DNA from: Monosiga brevicollis MX1
Taxonomy: Eukaryota; Opisthokonta; Choanoflagellata; Craspedida; Salpingoecidae
Assembly (NCBI RefSeq): GCF_000002865.3
Contig: NW_001865041.1
Location: forward strand, 1,279,922 to 1,343,921
Direction: 5' to 3'
DNA: 64,000 nucleotides
Position numbers and translations under genes: made by a program. Of the stretch, positions 46,763 through 60,490 are shown piece by piece. Under the pieces are notes generated by a model. That model was not told where the DNA came from and did not search any database. It saw only the letters and a list, made by a program, of their open reading frames with translations. How positions within the stretch are numbered: the stretch's first letter is position 1; each line of letters opens with the position of its first letter.

Positions 46763-47402
46763 GGTGTTCGCCTCTTGAGAAAGAGAACACAGAACATACG
46801 TTAGTTTTTATCTGCAAGACGACGTACGACGACCATCGACAGCTGAGAACGGTTGTGCTCGTGATCATCAAGAGGTGTGTGTGTGTGTGTGTGTGTGTGT
46901 GGTGCCTCCGGCCCGGCCCGACCCGTCTCGCTCTCTTGCTCCCACACATGGGTGCGAATGCACGCGTCCAGCTCTGCCCCTTGTGGTCCAGACTGGCAAG
47001 TGAGGGTGGGACATCCAGCTCGGAGAAGAAACAAAAAAAAAGAGCGGGAGTCAAGTGCCCACAGGCAGCACGACAGCTTGACCCGAGCCGTCGTGTCGTG
47101 TCGTGCTGCGGCCTCACTGCTGGCGAGGCTCCTCTGTCCATTGAACCTTGTCCGGTTTCAATGCCTCACCAAGTTCGCTGCTCTTCCCCCTTGATAACAG
47201 GCATTGTCGCGTTCGCTTTCCACGCCGTTGGCCTTGGGCTACCTGTCAACAGGGTGGCTCCGGCCTCTCGGCCCACTTGGCTGGACTCAAAGCTTGCTTT
47301 GTCTTCCTTCTCTTCCCGTCGTTGCATGCGGATACAAGACCAGGCTTGAGTGCCCACACCACCACTTCTTCCTGCGCGCCTTCCTGCGCTAGACAGACTC
47401 GC
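45407..47402. promoter_or_regulatory. PAK/TRIP12 divergent region with repeats
   Basis: 2-kb region that should contain the missing PAK 5' exon(s) and both promoters. It holds TTG/TCG-rich repeat (46282-46338), (GT)n at 46727-46758 and 46874-46900, and pyrimidine-rich stretches. ORF 46414-47349 is repeat-driven with no domain and is not called. Confidence 0.5.
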
Positions 47403-50400
47403 ATGGACAACGCTGATCACAGCGCTTCCGGATCCAGGTAAGCTGCGCCCTTTTTGCCGACCTCGGAGTCGGGCCCGTAGACTTTGCCAGCTCGTGGTCC
47501 GCATTGGCCCCACCATGACTCTTCTGAATGCCTGGGGAATATAGGCGGCGAGGAGCCCAAAGTGAACGCCAGGCAGCGCAGGCCAAGCGAACTCAGCCTG
47601 GCCAGCAGCAGGACTCATCTCAAAGCGAATCTCCCCTCACCCCCGCACCCACGAGCAAACGTGCCAAGAGCACCCGCACTTCCACACGGTGTGTCGAGCT
47701 CGCTTCCGCGCACATTGATAGTTGCAATCAATCTCAAACTCAACTGGTCTCAACCCTGTTTTCTTCAAAGGCGCGCCGAGCGAGCTAGCAAGGCATCGCA
47801 GCGCGAATCGGCTCTGCCGGCGCCAGCGCCCGGCGCTGGCGCAAGCGCTGCCATCGCTGCCGCGCAGAGTGCTGCCTCTCGAGCAACCTCCACAGCGCCT
47901 ACGCGCACAACCAACGCGACACTTCCTCACGGAGCGTACGTCATGCCCACGCTTTGACGGCGGCTTTCGGGAGGAATATAAAACATCTCACCCCCGCGCC
48001 GTATTGCTCTCATCCTGCGTCTTGGTTCGGGGGCACCCCCTCCACGCAGCCCGCGCCATCTAGGTCGGCAAGCTCGTGGCCAATCGACGGCAAGTGGCCC
48101 CACCTCACCTCACCACCGAAACTCCTCCGCCAGATCCAGCACGAGCGCAAGTCGCAGCTCCAAGGCTCGACGAATCTCCCGTCGCTCCCAGCTACCCAGC
48201 CCAATTCCAAGTCCTGTCCCACGTGACACCATGGATGAATCAAGACTGTCTGACATTGCACAACTCTTGGCCATGGCCACGGCCCACCGCGGTATGCATT
48301 TGCTTGTTGACCTCCCCTTTCCATGTCCTTAGCTGGAACAGCGTGTGTGGCCTTAGCTTATCCTTCTGCCCCCATCACATCCATGTCGATAAAAGAAGAT
48401 ACAAGTCGCAGGCAAGAAGGAGGGTCACACCGCCGAGGCGCAGCTCGTCGCTCTCAACCCCCACGCAACTCCTTCCCATCCTCGCGTGACCCTGCAACCC
48501 TTGCTGATGATGACGACGAAGATGAGGAGGCAGGCCTGGAAGATGAGCTGTTTTACCGACATGCCTTTGGTCTTGATGACGATGAGCACGGCGACGGCGA
48601 CGATGACGCGGAGCACGATGTAGGGGAGGAGGGTGACGACGACCATGGGGAAGAAAGTGCCTTGAGCGATCCCGCTGCCCGCTTCGCGCGCATGATGGCG
48701 CGAGGTCCACGTGGTGCGCGTGCTCCACCCAGCGACCGCCTCAGCGCCCTGCTGCAGCAGTTTGCCAACGCAAGCGGCGGCATGCCATTTGGTGCACGGA
48801 ACCTCGGTCGATCTCCTCATGACCGTTATACCCGCGGCCTCGAGTCGCCTGATGCCATGGTGCGCCAGTCAACTCTTGAGGATCTCTCCCAAACGTTGCT
48901 CATGGGAAATGAGGAGAGCTTGGGCAGCTTCCCTTTCCGCTCCATTACCCCGGCCTTGCGCCACATCATCGAGGTGGAAACCGACCCACAACTGGCCGTG
49001 CTGGCTTGTCGGTGCTTAACCAACATGCTTGAGGCTCTCCCCCAAACGGCAGGAATCGTCGTGGCTGCTGCTCCCGCGCTATGTGGCAAACTTTTGACGA
49101 TTGAGTTTATTGACGTGGCTGAGGCCGCCCTGACGTGCCTGTACAAACTAACGGCAACATCGGCCGGGGGCGTGCTTGATGCTGGTGGCATGGCTGCCGT
49201 ACTGACCTTTCTGGACTTTTTCCCCACCATGACTCAGAGGGACGCCACGGCGGCGGCGGCACGCATGGCCCAGCAGCTGGTGCCGCAAAAGTACGACCTA
49301 GTCCGTGACGTTATTCCCAACCTCACCCAGTTGCTGGAGGCCCACACCAACCCGGGCGTTCTCGAGAACGTGGCGCTCACCTTTGCCAACATGGCCGAGG
49401 CTTTGTGCGGGAGTCACGACGTCTTGGTGAAGCTTGACGAGCATGGTTTTGCTCGCCGAGCCCTGGATTTGCTCTGCAACCACCGACAGGTGCTCTCAGC
49501 CTCTGTGCAGTCGAATCTCATTCACACCTGCGCCATTCTCACCCACTATGGGCCCGAGGTGGCCTTGGCCCTCCTCAATGCGGGTGCCCTCGAGCTGCTC
49601 GGACAATTCCTGCATCAGGCACGAGCCATCACCGTGGGTTCGGGAAGTACACTGCAAGCCGACGGCGCTGCCGCCAACGAGAGCATCCTGGACGCTTCCG
49701 TGCTAGATGAAGCCCAGGCCACTGCGACAGCATCGGCTTCTGTGACCTTCAACCTCACTCGAACACAGCTCGTGGATGTGTTGGAGATTTTTAGCTCGCT
49801 CCTCCCCGCCGTTCGCTCGGAAAGCCACTTTGCGCGTTACTGTGAGCAGCATAGCTTAGGTGGCAATGCGGCATATTGGCAGTGGCAAGACCGCGGTGGA
49901 TGGCGCACGTATAGCCCCGCTGTCTCGCGCACCATCGAAGCTGCCTTTCGCGCTCACAGCAACGCCGCTCAAGTCCAGGTGCAGGGTCGGCATTACATGA
50001 TTCGCTTTTCGGATCTCGTGCAATTGGACATGGAGTCGCATAGCCGGCGCCGCGTCCGTCGGCGTCACACTGCCTCGGCGTCTCAAGCCGATTCTACGCC
50101 CAATGCGGAAACGTCCCAGCTGGCAAGTTTCTATGCCGCCAACGGCTCGGCCGTGGAGCAGATCATGGACCTAACCACGGGCATTCTTTTTGACATCTAC
50201 CAGTCGTCGTCGCGTCAAAAGCTGCGCTTGGTCTTCATCTCTGTCCTCATCAAGGTCCTGCAAATCTGCTCAAATGATCTTTTGCATCGCCTCTTGGCCG
50301 AAGTGCAAATGTCGAACCACTTGGCTGAGATGTTGAATGATGCCAACGTTGGAGTGAAGCTCGGTGCGACTGAGTGCGTGCGGATTCTCATGCAGAAGCT

Positions 50401-51453
50401 GCCCGATGTCTTCGTCGTACATTTTATGCGCAAGGGCGTGGTGCGAGCTCTTGGTCGCATTGCAGAGCAAGTGCCGCCGGCCCCTAGTCCCGCAGAAACC
50501 TCGACTGCCGCCACGAGCACCACTGCAAGCCAGAGTCGAGAGCATGAAGAGGGACAATCCGGCCCCTTGCGTCGCGCTCACCGCCGCCGCCGCTCCTCGC
50601 AGTTGGCGGGCGCGAATGAACCGGATGACACAGCTTCTGGGCCTGCACCCGAGGCGCCACCCCCTATGTTTGATGCTTTTGCTGCCTTGCAAAAGGAGGC
50701 CCAAGAACTCCGCGCTGATTATTTTAGTGCCGCTTTACCGGCTGGCCCAGCGACGCTGCGATCGTACGTGGGCTCGCCTGCCTTTTTCTCCTTCATGCGC
50801 TCTCGCACAGTCATGTGTGTAGTTGTGTGCTTTGGCCCAAAATCCTGAGCGCATGTCGGTACTCATGCGATGGTTCATGCTATTGCGTAGTCGCTGTGCT
50901 ACTCTGCGCGAGTCTATTCTTGTGGCCCAAACACACGTCGAGTATAGCAAGGCTTTTGGACGCTTGGCGTCATTTTTGCAGGATGATGATGGTGTGACCG
51001 CCTTTGAGCTTTACGATTCTGGTCTTTGCGATGCATTGGTCAAGTAAGTTTTTTTTTTTTTTTTTTTTTTTTTTTTGCACTTTCTTCCGGCCTTTCCTGT
51101 CCATTTTGTGAACTTTGACTAAACTTTGCACAATTGTGTAGGGCTCTAACCAAGCCTGCAGGAACCACACAATCCGACGTGCCGCTTTTGGCATTTGTGA
51201 CCGTGTTCTATCAACGCGACCACCCTGAAGTGCTCAAAAAATTGCTTCAGGTTTTGCACGTTGCCATCCGCATTCTTGAGAGCTTCAAGGCAAGCGACAA
51301 TCAGGAGGGCGGCTCCGTTGACGACATGCTGGAGGGCACATTGCGTCTCAATCTGCGGCGAGCAGATGATTCGGACGAGCTCAAGGAGTTTCCACCAGCA
51401 TTGGTCATGATCGAGCCCATGACTCCCATTCAGGTACTTGTGTGCATGTGTGT

Positions 51454-51515
<62 letters not shown>

Positions 51516-51516
51516 C

Positions 51517-51551
<35 letters not shown>

Positions 51552-52025
51552 CGTGCGTGTGTGTGTGTGTGTGTGCCCTTGTTTGTTTCTCCGCTTGCAA
51601 GGCGGGAAATTCCGTACATTTGACCGCTTCTGTTCCGCTCGTGCCCCACTTTTAATACCCCTCCCCTTCCTTTTTTGTTATATCCACTTCATCTCATTTG
51701 ATACCTTTTTTTCCCTGCGCCTTGATTGCAGGCCATTGAGGACTTCCTATGGCCACGCGTGCGCAAGTCACGAGCCGCGCGTAAAGAGGAGCTCTCACAA
51801 CGCCGTCGCAGCAGCACTAACAGTCGCAGTCGCCAAATCTCTGCGCCAGCGTCGCTGGCATCATCCCAGCACGCGGCACGTTCTGCTGCAGTCTCAAGCG
51901 AGCCACGCCGAGCCAGCGCCATGGATGGCGAAGAGCGCCCGGGCGACCACGTCGATGACGAGATGGGTGAAGCGGACCCGGATTGCGAGGTTGATGAGGA
52001 CGAGGAGGATGTTGATGATTTCGAA

Positions 52026-52058
<33 letters not shown>

Positions 52059-54656
52059 GGCGAGAGTGCAGGAGAGGGTGATAACAACAGTGCACGTGAG
52101 TGTCAGGACGCATTATCCTCATCAAGCCTAAACGGCGCCCTCTGCACGAAATTCTCACCCACTTTCCATGCGTGTATGCTTTGATGCGAAATGATATGCA
52201 GGTCGGCGCCATCATCGACATGCCTACAAGGTTGAGCTCCAGCCTGCAGCCAGCGAGCGACCGTGGTGGGAGAAGCGTGTTCGCTCTGCCGCCCGAGCCG
52301 CCGGGCACCTTGAACTGTTGTTTAATGGCCATGTGTTGCCACCGCACGTGTCCATCTACCAAGCGGTTCACATGTATGCACAGTCCCAGGATGATAGTGC
52401 TCTGGACAGCACGGCTGAAGAAGCGCAGCAGGCCCCTCCAAATTTGGCGCAGCTTTTGCGTGCCCGCATCCGGGGCGCGCATGGCAACGCTTATACAATC
52501 GAATATCGCCCTGCTCGCAACCAACGCAAAGGCCCGCATGGCCAAGGCACTGTATCGCCGGCGAGCGCTGCGGGCTTTGGCGAGCGTGTGTCTCAGGCGC
52601 GTTTGGCAGAGCTGTCCCTTCCTCCCATCCCTCACCTCGAGACGGTGGTTGAGGACCCGGCCGGATCGGCAATCCAGCTGCTGCGCCTGCTCTACATCCT
52701 CAACGTCAATCGCTCGCATCTGCTGGACAATCTGCCGACCTCATGCGCAGGGGCGGAGGTGCTAAATGATTCGGCATTTGTCAACCACATGTTGTCCACC
52801 AAGCTATTGCGCGAGGTGTCCAACTTTTCTGCCATCAGCAAGGCGAGCTTTCAGGCCTGGTGCACTGCCTTGGTACAGCTGTGCCCGTGTCTGGTCCCCT
52901 TTGCCCAACGCATGCGCTACTTCCGTTACACAGCCTTTGGTGCCGCGCGTGCCATGCAATTTTACCGAACTGAGATGCAGGGCAGCAATGCCAGCGCTAG
53001 CGCCAACAACGGTGCTGGTGGCAGCGAGTTTCGACTCACCCGCACCAAGGTCAGCGTTCCTCGCGACGGCATCTTGGAGGCTGCTCACCAGGTGCTTTTC
53101 AAATTTGGCGAATTGCGGACTGTTCTTGAGGTTCAGTTTACCGACGAGGTGGGAACCGGTCTGGGGCCCACACTCGAGTTTTATGCGCTTGCTTCACGAG
53201 AACTGCAACGTGCGGATCTGGCCCTGTGGCGAGGCGAGGCCGGGGAAGGTGCAGAGTATGTCCATCCAACGACCGGCCTGTATCCCCGCCCCACTTTCAA
53301 ACCGAATCGTCGCACGCTGGTGCTTTTCGAAACAATGGGCCTTCTCGTGGCCAAGGCCGTGCAAGATGAGCGCGTTGTGGACCTGCCCTTGAATCCGCTC
53401 TGGTTTCGATGGCTTCTCCCCGGCCCCACCCCGGGAACTCTAGCCGACCTTCGCTTGCTGGATGAATCTCTCCACCACAGCCTGGAGCAAATGTCTATTT
53501 TGGCAGACCGCTGGGCGGAAGCTCAGCGCACACATGCTGGCGATGCAAAAGGCTTGGCCCAAGCCGCCCAGGCACTCAACTTTCAGGGCGCGGCTATTGA
53601 GGACCTTGGATTGACATTTGTGCTTCCTGGTTATGATGTTGAGCTCAAGTCGGGTGGTGCTTCTATGGATGTGACGTTGGAGAACTTGGCTGAATATGTT
53701 AAAGTATGTAGGGGGGATTGTATGCTTGCATCAAGTGCAGCAGCCCAGACCCTTATAGTCAAGGCTTGCTATTGGTTGCACTGACCCTTTCGCCGTTGTG
53801 GGGACATTCACTTCCGTCCGTATGATGCCGGTGTATAGCTCGTCTTGGACTGGAGTCTGCGCCGCGGCGTGCAAAAGCAAATGCAAGCGTTCTTACGTGG
53901 TTTTGATCGTGTTGTGCCCCGCGAACACCTCGCCATTTTTAATGCCAGCGAGGTGTGTGCTCAGCCGCGACTTCTTGCCAAGGCTGCTCCTGTCTCGTGG
54001 GTGTGAGGGTGATTTCAACCCAACTCATGGCAACCCCTTGTCCCTCTGGTCTGTCTTGCAGGTGGCGGAGCTCATCGGTGGCCACAATAACCTGCCCTGG
54101 GGCATCGAGGGTGAGTGCACGCTGTCAGTAGCAGGCAGAGTCTGGGCGGCACTGACTAGTCGACTCATGGATGCATTTGTCGCGTCTTCTGTTATCGGGG
54201 TTGTTCATTTTTAGACTTGCGTGCGGCCCTCAAGACAAATTACGGCTACACCATGGACTCACCTCAGGTCGCACAGCTTCTCGAAATCTTGGCCAGTTTT
54301 GGCCAGGAGGAACGTCGGGCTTTTGTACAATTTCTGACTGGCAGCCCCAATCTTCCGGTCGGAGGTACGTGCCTGACCCGCCGTCCTTTTGTTCGACGGG
54401 CCCTAATCCCTCCCTCCAACACTCATTTGCTATTGCGTGTCATTTTGACATCTGACTTTGTCCAGGATTTGCCAGCTTGCAACCGCCGTTGACTGTGGTG
54501 CGCAAGGACCCTGAGGGTGCTGCCGATGCCGTCTTGCCGTCTGTCATGACTTGCCAAAACTATCTCAAATTGCCGCCGTACAGCGGTCTGGAGGTCATGC
54601 GCGACCGCTTGCGGTTTGCCATGTTTGAGGGTCAAGGCTCATTTGACTTGTCGTAG
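47403..54656 (+). CDS. TRIP12: TRIP12/UFD4-type HECT E3 ubiquitin ligase
   Basis: HECT E3 of the ubiquitin-fusion-degradation type. Thirteen exons (47403-47437, 47545-47688, 47771-47935, 48050-48291, 48396-50767, 50823-51043, 51142-51433, 51732-52095, 52202-53703, 53839-53952, 54062-54110, 54215-54364, 54466-54656) total 5841 nt, 1946 aa, close to human TRIP12. A Ser/Arg-rich N-terminus and acidic stretch precede ARM repeats ([20 protein letters not shown]...). A WWE domain ([15 protein letters not shown]...[10 protein letters not shown]) and an acidic linker follow. The HECT domain starts near [21 protein letters not shown] and ends with [11 protein letters not shown] and the catalytic Cys in [11 protein letters not shown], then FDLS. 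The first four exons and the exon 5/6 junction are inferred from phase. Intron 51434-51731 holds a large (GT)n. Confidence 0.95.
51044..51076. repeat. Poly-T tract in TRIP12 intron
   Basis: About 27 T directly after the donor GTAAG of a short TRIP12 intron (51044-51141). Confidence 0.9.
51457..51576. repeat. (GT)n microsatellite with GCGT interruptions
   Basis: About 120 bp of GT with GCGTGCGT interruptions, inside TRIP12 intron 51434-51731. Confidence 0.97.
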
Positions 54657-55035
54657 TGTGCCCTGTGCAAGCGTGTCTGCGGTCCTCTTCTTTTGACAAG
54701 TTGAAATTGATCACCCCTTTTCGAGTTTGTTCTGGATGGAAAGACGCGCGACCGTGCAAAGAATACACTGGGATAAGACGCTTAGACTATGTGCCTCGTT
54801 GTATGCCCCGGAATAGCAGCCCATGCCCATCGGCGACAACCTGCCTGGAATGGATGTAAACAACTAACACTAAAGAAGAAGCAGGGTCCAGAAAATGTTG
54901 ATTGGGGGCATGAACAAAGGGCCAAAAGGGCTGCACAGCAGCTGATTGGGAGTCTAGGCGTTTGCTATTACAATGGCAAAGCCGAGTCCTCAAAGACCTT
55001 CAAGCCTCTACTGGCCAAGCCGGCGGCGATGATGC
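54657..55035. other. Intergenic, convergent 3' ends
   Basis: 379 bp between TRIP12 (+) and the next gene (-). No coding or RNA signal recognised. Confidence 0.55.
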
Positions 55036-56546
55036 TCATGGGGAGATGTCGCTGTGCATATCGGGCATGCTGACATGGGTTTCGTCTTCGCGTAGAAATT
55101 GGTGCTGTAGTGGTTGGCTGCGACCGATCTCACCAATGCTTGGTTGAGATGCACCGCGCCGCAGCATTCGTGGAGATGCACGGTCATTGTTCAGCTCGTC
55201 AGATGGTCGGGTCATGTCGATTGAAGGTCGATGTGATGGAGCTGTTGTGACGGTAAACTGTCCAAAGTCCCGCAAACTGCTAGCCAGTTTGTGTAGGTCA
55301 CCCATCAACTCCTGCCCAAGGTCAGGTGCAAGCGATATTCGACAAGAACAATGAGGTTAGTGGTTGGGTGGTGGCGTCTCAGTGACGCCGAGAAGAGTAG
55401 CGAAACGAGAGTTGGGCAGACGAGAGTTGGGCAAGTCATAGAAGCCGAGAAGAGATTTGTTTCATCGGGGTAGGGGAATCATTGAACGTACATCTCCGCT
55501 GGGGCCTGCACGGTGCTCAAAAGACTCGAAAGTTTGTCGTCCCTGTAACATCCACCAAGCCCAGGCAGGTCGGTATGAGCGGAGAAACACAACGATAAAA
55601 ACGAAAGACTCTGGGCTCGGACCTCATCAACGCTGCCATCGTCCTCCTCACTGCACATCAGGTTGTCACCAGGGGGGCGAGTAAGTGTGGCAGGGCGCGA
55701 CCATATGTGCGGTGTGCACGTGTGTGTGTGCACGGGCGCCAGGATCAACACTGAGCTGAAAACGCAACTTACAGTCGCTCAGTAAGCTGCATGTCAAACT
55801 CCTGCAGCTTCAGCGACAGCGCTTGCTGTTGCTGCCGCAGATTATCCAAGCGTCGAAAAACCTCGTCAGTTTGAGGACCTAGCACGAGAGGCATAGGGAA
55901 AGGTCATTGCTGCTCACGATGAAGTCTGCATTGGATGACAAAGGTCGAGTCCACGGACCAAAAGCTGAAAGATTGCCCCGTTCAATCTCCTCCCGCACAT
56001 CTTGCAGCCGAGAAATCTGTTCAAAGGGCAATGAAACCGATTTGAGCTTGATACCAGCTTGCTACTCATTAGGTTGTCAATGACGGAGGAAGAATAGCTG
56101 GCCAGGGTTGCTTACGTCGTTGCCCTCCAACGCCGCAGTGACGGTAGGCACATGATGCTCGTTGCCTACACAGGACTGTGAGGATCACGACACACACACC
56201 GACCATGATAGATGATAGCAGGAGACGGTGGGCGACCAACCAAAGTATTCACTGGAAGCTAAGCTTCGATTGCTGCTGTACTGGTGACTTGCACGGCTAT
56301 GGAAAGAGCCGGCGATCAAGATGACACCGAGGCAAGCGGGCGCGGTGGAGCAAGCAATGTCGAATCGCTGTGGCTCACATACCCGGTCGGCCGATCCATG
56401 CTGTGAAAGATGGTGTCTTGAGCCCCGGCAGTCCCCAAAGAGGGTGCACGTCGGTGACCTTCGATAGTAAACGAGGCCCGCAATCGACGCTGTTCCTCTT
56501 CATACGAGTTTTGCTGCCGTCGCAGCCGTGGCTTTCGCGCCGCCAT
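55036..56546 (-). CDS. Unrecognised 262-aa protein with central coiled coil
   Basis: Eight exons, complement(55036-55311, 55492-55542, 55623-55650, 55773-55878, 55959-56016, 56116-56165, 56241-56296, 56383-56546), total 789 nt, 262 aa, all phases matching, including a 28-nt exon. A basic N-terminus (MAARKPRLRRQQNSYEEEQRR) and Ser-rich stretch lead to HVPTVTAALEGND, ISRLQDVREEIERGNL and the helical DEVFRRLDNLRQQQQALSLKLQEFDMQ. The C-terminal half has a short helix (ELMGDLHKLASSLRDFGQF) and a polar Ser/Arg/Pro tail with phosphorylation-like RRGASQPSI. I cannot name a family. It is tandem with CCDC22 (start 231 bp downstream of CCDC22's stop). Confidence 0.65.
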
Positions 56547-56777
56547 TTTTCCGTGTCTTTTTTTTTTAGAGAGAGAGAGAGAGACAAAGAAAACTGTTTC
56601 TCAAATTTTGTCAAGACTGTTCAAATTGACATGCATGTGCTGTACATCAGACAACCAAAAGCATTGTTGTCTCGAGCAAACCCGTTCTTGTGAAGGTGAG
56701 AGGGGTGTGTGGGATGGGATGGTGCCCCTGTAGGCAAGAGGAAGGAGATTTACTTTCACAGGATAGGTTCAACATGT

Positions 56778-59700
56778 CTAAGCCTTGAGTTGCTTGGCCA
56801 GATCAGCGGTCTCATTCTTGAGCACGTTGCTATCCTGCTCGATGCGCAGTAAGTTGGCCTCCAAGTTTTTGGCCTGCTCCACATGGACGGCATTGTCCAG
56901 CTCGCGGCATTCTTTCTCCAGTGAGCCAATGTTTTCCACGCATTGAATCAGGTCCTCGCAACCCTACATCGCCAACGTCCAACACAAGTAACAGCAGTCA
57001 AGAAAACGGGCAAGTCAGGGGGTGCGCGCGATGGGCAACCGCTCGTACCGTGTGTAGGCTGGCAAGCAACTGATAAGCGCGCTTGATGTCAGCGTCTTTC
57101 TTGGCGTCCTGCAGCAAACGAGGCGAGGATGAGTTATGCGCGAGCATGTGTCCCAAAATGCCCAACGGGACTTGTTCGCGTGATGAAGCGGGAACTCACC
57201 TTGAAGACCATCTCATCGACAACGGTAAATTGTCGGCTCAGACGGTCTGAGATCTGATTGATCTCACGTTGCATGGCTCGAATATCCAAGATGCTCTACA
57301 CCACACGTTGGTCGATCAAATGTCTCTCTCTCTCCTTGAAAGAAAAAAAAAAAAAAAAAGAAAAAGAAAAGAGAACCCGCTCCATGATTCAGTCGGGAAC
57401 GTACCGTTTCAATGTCCGCCGATTGTTTGTTGATGGACTTGATAATCTCGAGAATTCGCTCGACGTACCAAGAGCGTTGTGTGGCGTTATTGCGCTTCTC
57501 GTACTCTGCTTGCAGTTCTGCCACGCGCTGTTCCTTGGCTTTGGCCCCAGCAAGAATGCCTTGCGTTGTTTCGCGCATCTCCTGCACATAGGCCATCTGA
57601 ACTTTGATCTCACTCATCTGATCAGCGGCTGCCGACTACGTGGTCCCAACCATTGCATGCCGGAAATCATGAGTTTGGATGGCCCAAAGAAAGCATCACT
57701 GTGAACCCAAAAGAGCCCACCGACCTTGAGCTGTTGATACTCGCGCAATAGCTCTCGGCGATGTGGCTCCCACTTTTCGCCAATGGCGATCAGCTTTCGC
57801 GCCAGAGCGTCAATGGCTTGGCCGAGACGCTCAATATTTTCGTCCGCATTGGGCAGCAAATCCAAAACCTGTGCAGCCCAAAACACCCGCGCTCATGAGT
57901 CTCGACGATGGCGGCATCGACAAATGACGTTAATTTAGAAGAAAAGCGGGCTAGAAGGGCCGATGTACACACGCGCTTGCGGACGGCATTGTTGGCCGCC
58001 AGCTCCTCAGCCAGAGCCTTGAGCTCGGCGAGCTTGCTGTCCATCTTGACCGCATCCTTGTCAAAGGTGCTCAATTCGCCCTGCAATGACTGCATGGTTG
58101 CCATCAAATCAGACAGCCGAGTCTCCAGCTCCTCCAACTCAGCCTGGCGCTGCTGCTCCAACTCCTCTTGAGTGGCAGCCTTGGGAGCATCCGAGGCCTC
58201 GGATTGAAACTGCAGCTCCTCGCGCTTGCGGAACAGGCTCTTTTTGCCCAACTGCACGTCTGCCACAATCAATGCATCGTATAGGAGATAAGGACTAGGT
58301 TGCCCAAGCAGGCTCACCCAAGCAAACAGTCCACGTCTGGTTGCATGTCGCACACGCCGTCAGCTTATCAATGTTAAACTGATGCTCTGCACTTACTAGC
58401 AAAACCATCCAGAAAAGTTCGAATGTCTTGGCGCTGACGATGGGCCGTCATGTCGGCTGCGATGCCCTTTTGTAGCTGTGTGGCAAGGTAAGCATCAAGA
58501 TGGGTGTCAATAGGGTGTGCAATCGCACAACGACTCAATGTAACAACAGCAAACGTACCTGTTGGCGCATATTTTTCAGGATGCTGTCCTGCTTGTCGTG
58601 GCGGTATTGCTGGGCAAACATACAAAGGATGAACGGATAAAGAGAGTACAAGAGCCGAGCCCCTGCCCCCTCACATCCTTTGGTACGAGCAGGCAGTACC
58701 TGTTCTGTTTTGCCCGAAGTCATGCCAAGGGTAGACCACTCCTCCTGCCAAACGGCACGACGGGCCTGCAGTGCGGCATGCTTGGCCAGCAGAGACTGCA
58801 TATGTGCATGCACCAATCGCGAGTCCAAACAATTTGGTGAGCTAGTCAAAGGTGATGCGACAATTGTGCTATTTTTGAGCTACAAGCTGCAGAGACCGCA
58901 CCGTGAGGCGATTGGCCGATCGCATGGGTTGAGCCGTAACGAGTGGCATATGTTCGGTTTCGTACGCAACGCGCTCTATAGCGAGTCAGGTCAAGTAAGA
59001 AAAGCAAGTGAGCATGGCTGAACGTGGCTTGAGTGACTGGAGTAGATCAAACGACGTAGTGACACCGCTGCGTAAACCGACCTTGGCTGCCATTGCTATC
59101 AGCAATCTCGAGAGTATTGGTGCGAAAAGGTCGTTGTGCTCGAGGGTTCTGGCAGTTGAGAGGTATGGTGAGCCAGTGAATGTGGGGGTTACGCATGGAG
59201 CACGCTGAAATATGCTGAATGGGCAAGGGGAGACTAGGGAGGCGAACACACCATCTGCAGCGTCGTTTTAGCATCGAGGGCGATGGCGCCATCACGGTAG
59301 ATGGCGTGGGGTAGAAAGGGCAATTCGATGCGTCGGCGGACGTCGGCTGCCACGGCCGCCCGGAATCGAGCTAGTCCAGTTGTGCCTGGACATGACACCA
59401 GATGGGGAGAGAAAGGTAAGCCCATGACATGTCGCAATGCAACGCGAACCTACAGAAAGTAAGGCACATTCGGCGAGATGGGGCGGACCTGCGCTGGCTT
59501 GGGTAGCGTCGCTGACATCTTGTGGAAGTCGCTCAATCAGCCTTGAGCGGGGCCAAAGGTGAGTGACCACCATGGGTATGACACGCCTTCAAGGGGCGTC
59601 ACAGAGGGATGGGACGACAGCGAGCTCATGAGCACTCACCACATGAGGATGTTGCGGCAGTCATTCTCGTTGCCGTAGAGGAAAGTGTTGTAGCCAATGG

Positions 59701-60155
59701 AGCTGGTATAGCCCAATGCCTGACAAGCTTTGGCAAGCGTGGTGCCCACCTGAAAGCGGGCAGCCATGGTGGATGGCAATTTCAAAGGCATCTACTCGGC
59801 CCAGCCCAGCAAGTGTGATGAGTCGAGTCGGGTTGGGAGACCAGCCGCCGAATAAAAATGCACAAGGAAGTAGGCCACTCAGACCTCATCACTCTGGTTA
59901 ATGACGTTGAGGCAACGGGCACATCCCTCCACAAAGACATCCGTGCCCAGGTCTGCAGTACCAAGCGCGGCAATGCGTGTGAGATGGTCGAACACCTGCT
60001 GATCCCGAGGCATCGGTGATAACCTCGATGCTTGGCATGGCAAGGGCGGGCGCAAGTTTTTCCACCAACACACCCGACACGGTTTGAACGGTCTCGGGTA
60101 TCTCCGTGCCCAGATGCTTCAAGTTGAGCAGGATGATCCGATCGACTTCTTCCAT
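56778..60155 (-). CDS. CCDC22: CCDC22, CCC/Commander complex subunit
   Basis: Scaffold of the COMMD-CCDC22-CCDC93 complex, which works with Retriever and WASH in endosomal recycling. The gene has over ten exons. The N-terminal NN-CH (calponin-homology-like) domain begins MEEVDRIILLNLKHLGTEIP, then (across introns) DLGTDVFVEGCARCLNVIN, VGTTLAKACQALGYTSSIGYNTFLYGN, LIERLPQDV-like and RRRIELPFLPHAI. The long C-terminal coiled coil contains RLSDLMATMQSLQGEL, LRKRV, GEKWEPHRRELLREYQQL, ERILEIIKSINKQSADIE, and the highly conserved RQFTVVDEMVFKDAKKDADIKRAY. The end is AKQLKA. All blocks occur in the human order. The start is set at the MEE ATG; an in-frame ATG 27 bp upstream exists. Middle exon edges are approximate. 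Confidence 0.92.
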
Positions 60156-60490
60156 CGCGACGGTGGCACCAGAGGCGAGCAACAGCTGTTCACGGCGCTG
60201 TCAGTGAAAGTCAAAAAAATAGAAAAAAACTGGAGACGAAAGATTATGAATCTCACTGTTTTCGCTCTTTGTAGATTTCTGGTAGGAAGACACCGACGCT
60301 CGGCTTTGTCGACATGGGTGTGTTCATCTTATCGATGGTGGCTGCTGGGATGCGACCACACTGCTGTTGCTTTAAGCAGGCATACTGCAAACTTCGGGCT
60401 CTAAGCAGTAGAGCCAGGGTGGATGGACAGCATCAACAGGTTTTTTAAAAAAAGTGATATAAATTTTTACCCCTTCAGGTCCCAGGCGCT
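60156..60490. other. Spacer between CCDC22 and the HDEL gene
   Basis: 335 bp between the CCDC22 start and the stop of the upstream gene, both on -. Contains a T-rich coding-strand stretch at 60210-60245. Should include the CCDC22 promoter. Confidence 0.5.

Noticed and set aside
46414-47349. 311-codon + strand ORF upstream of TRIP12
   Set aside because: Runs through two (GT)n tracts and shows no domain; it overlaps the expected promoter and the TRIP12 5' region.
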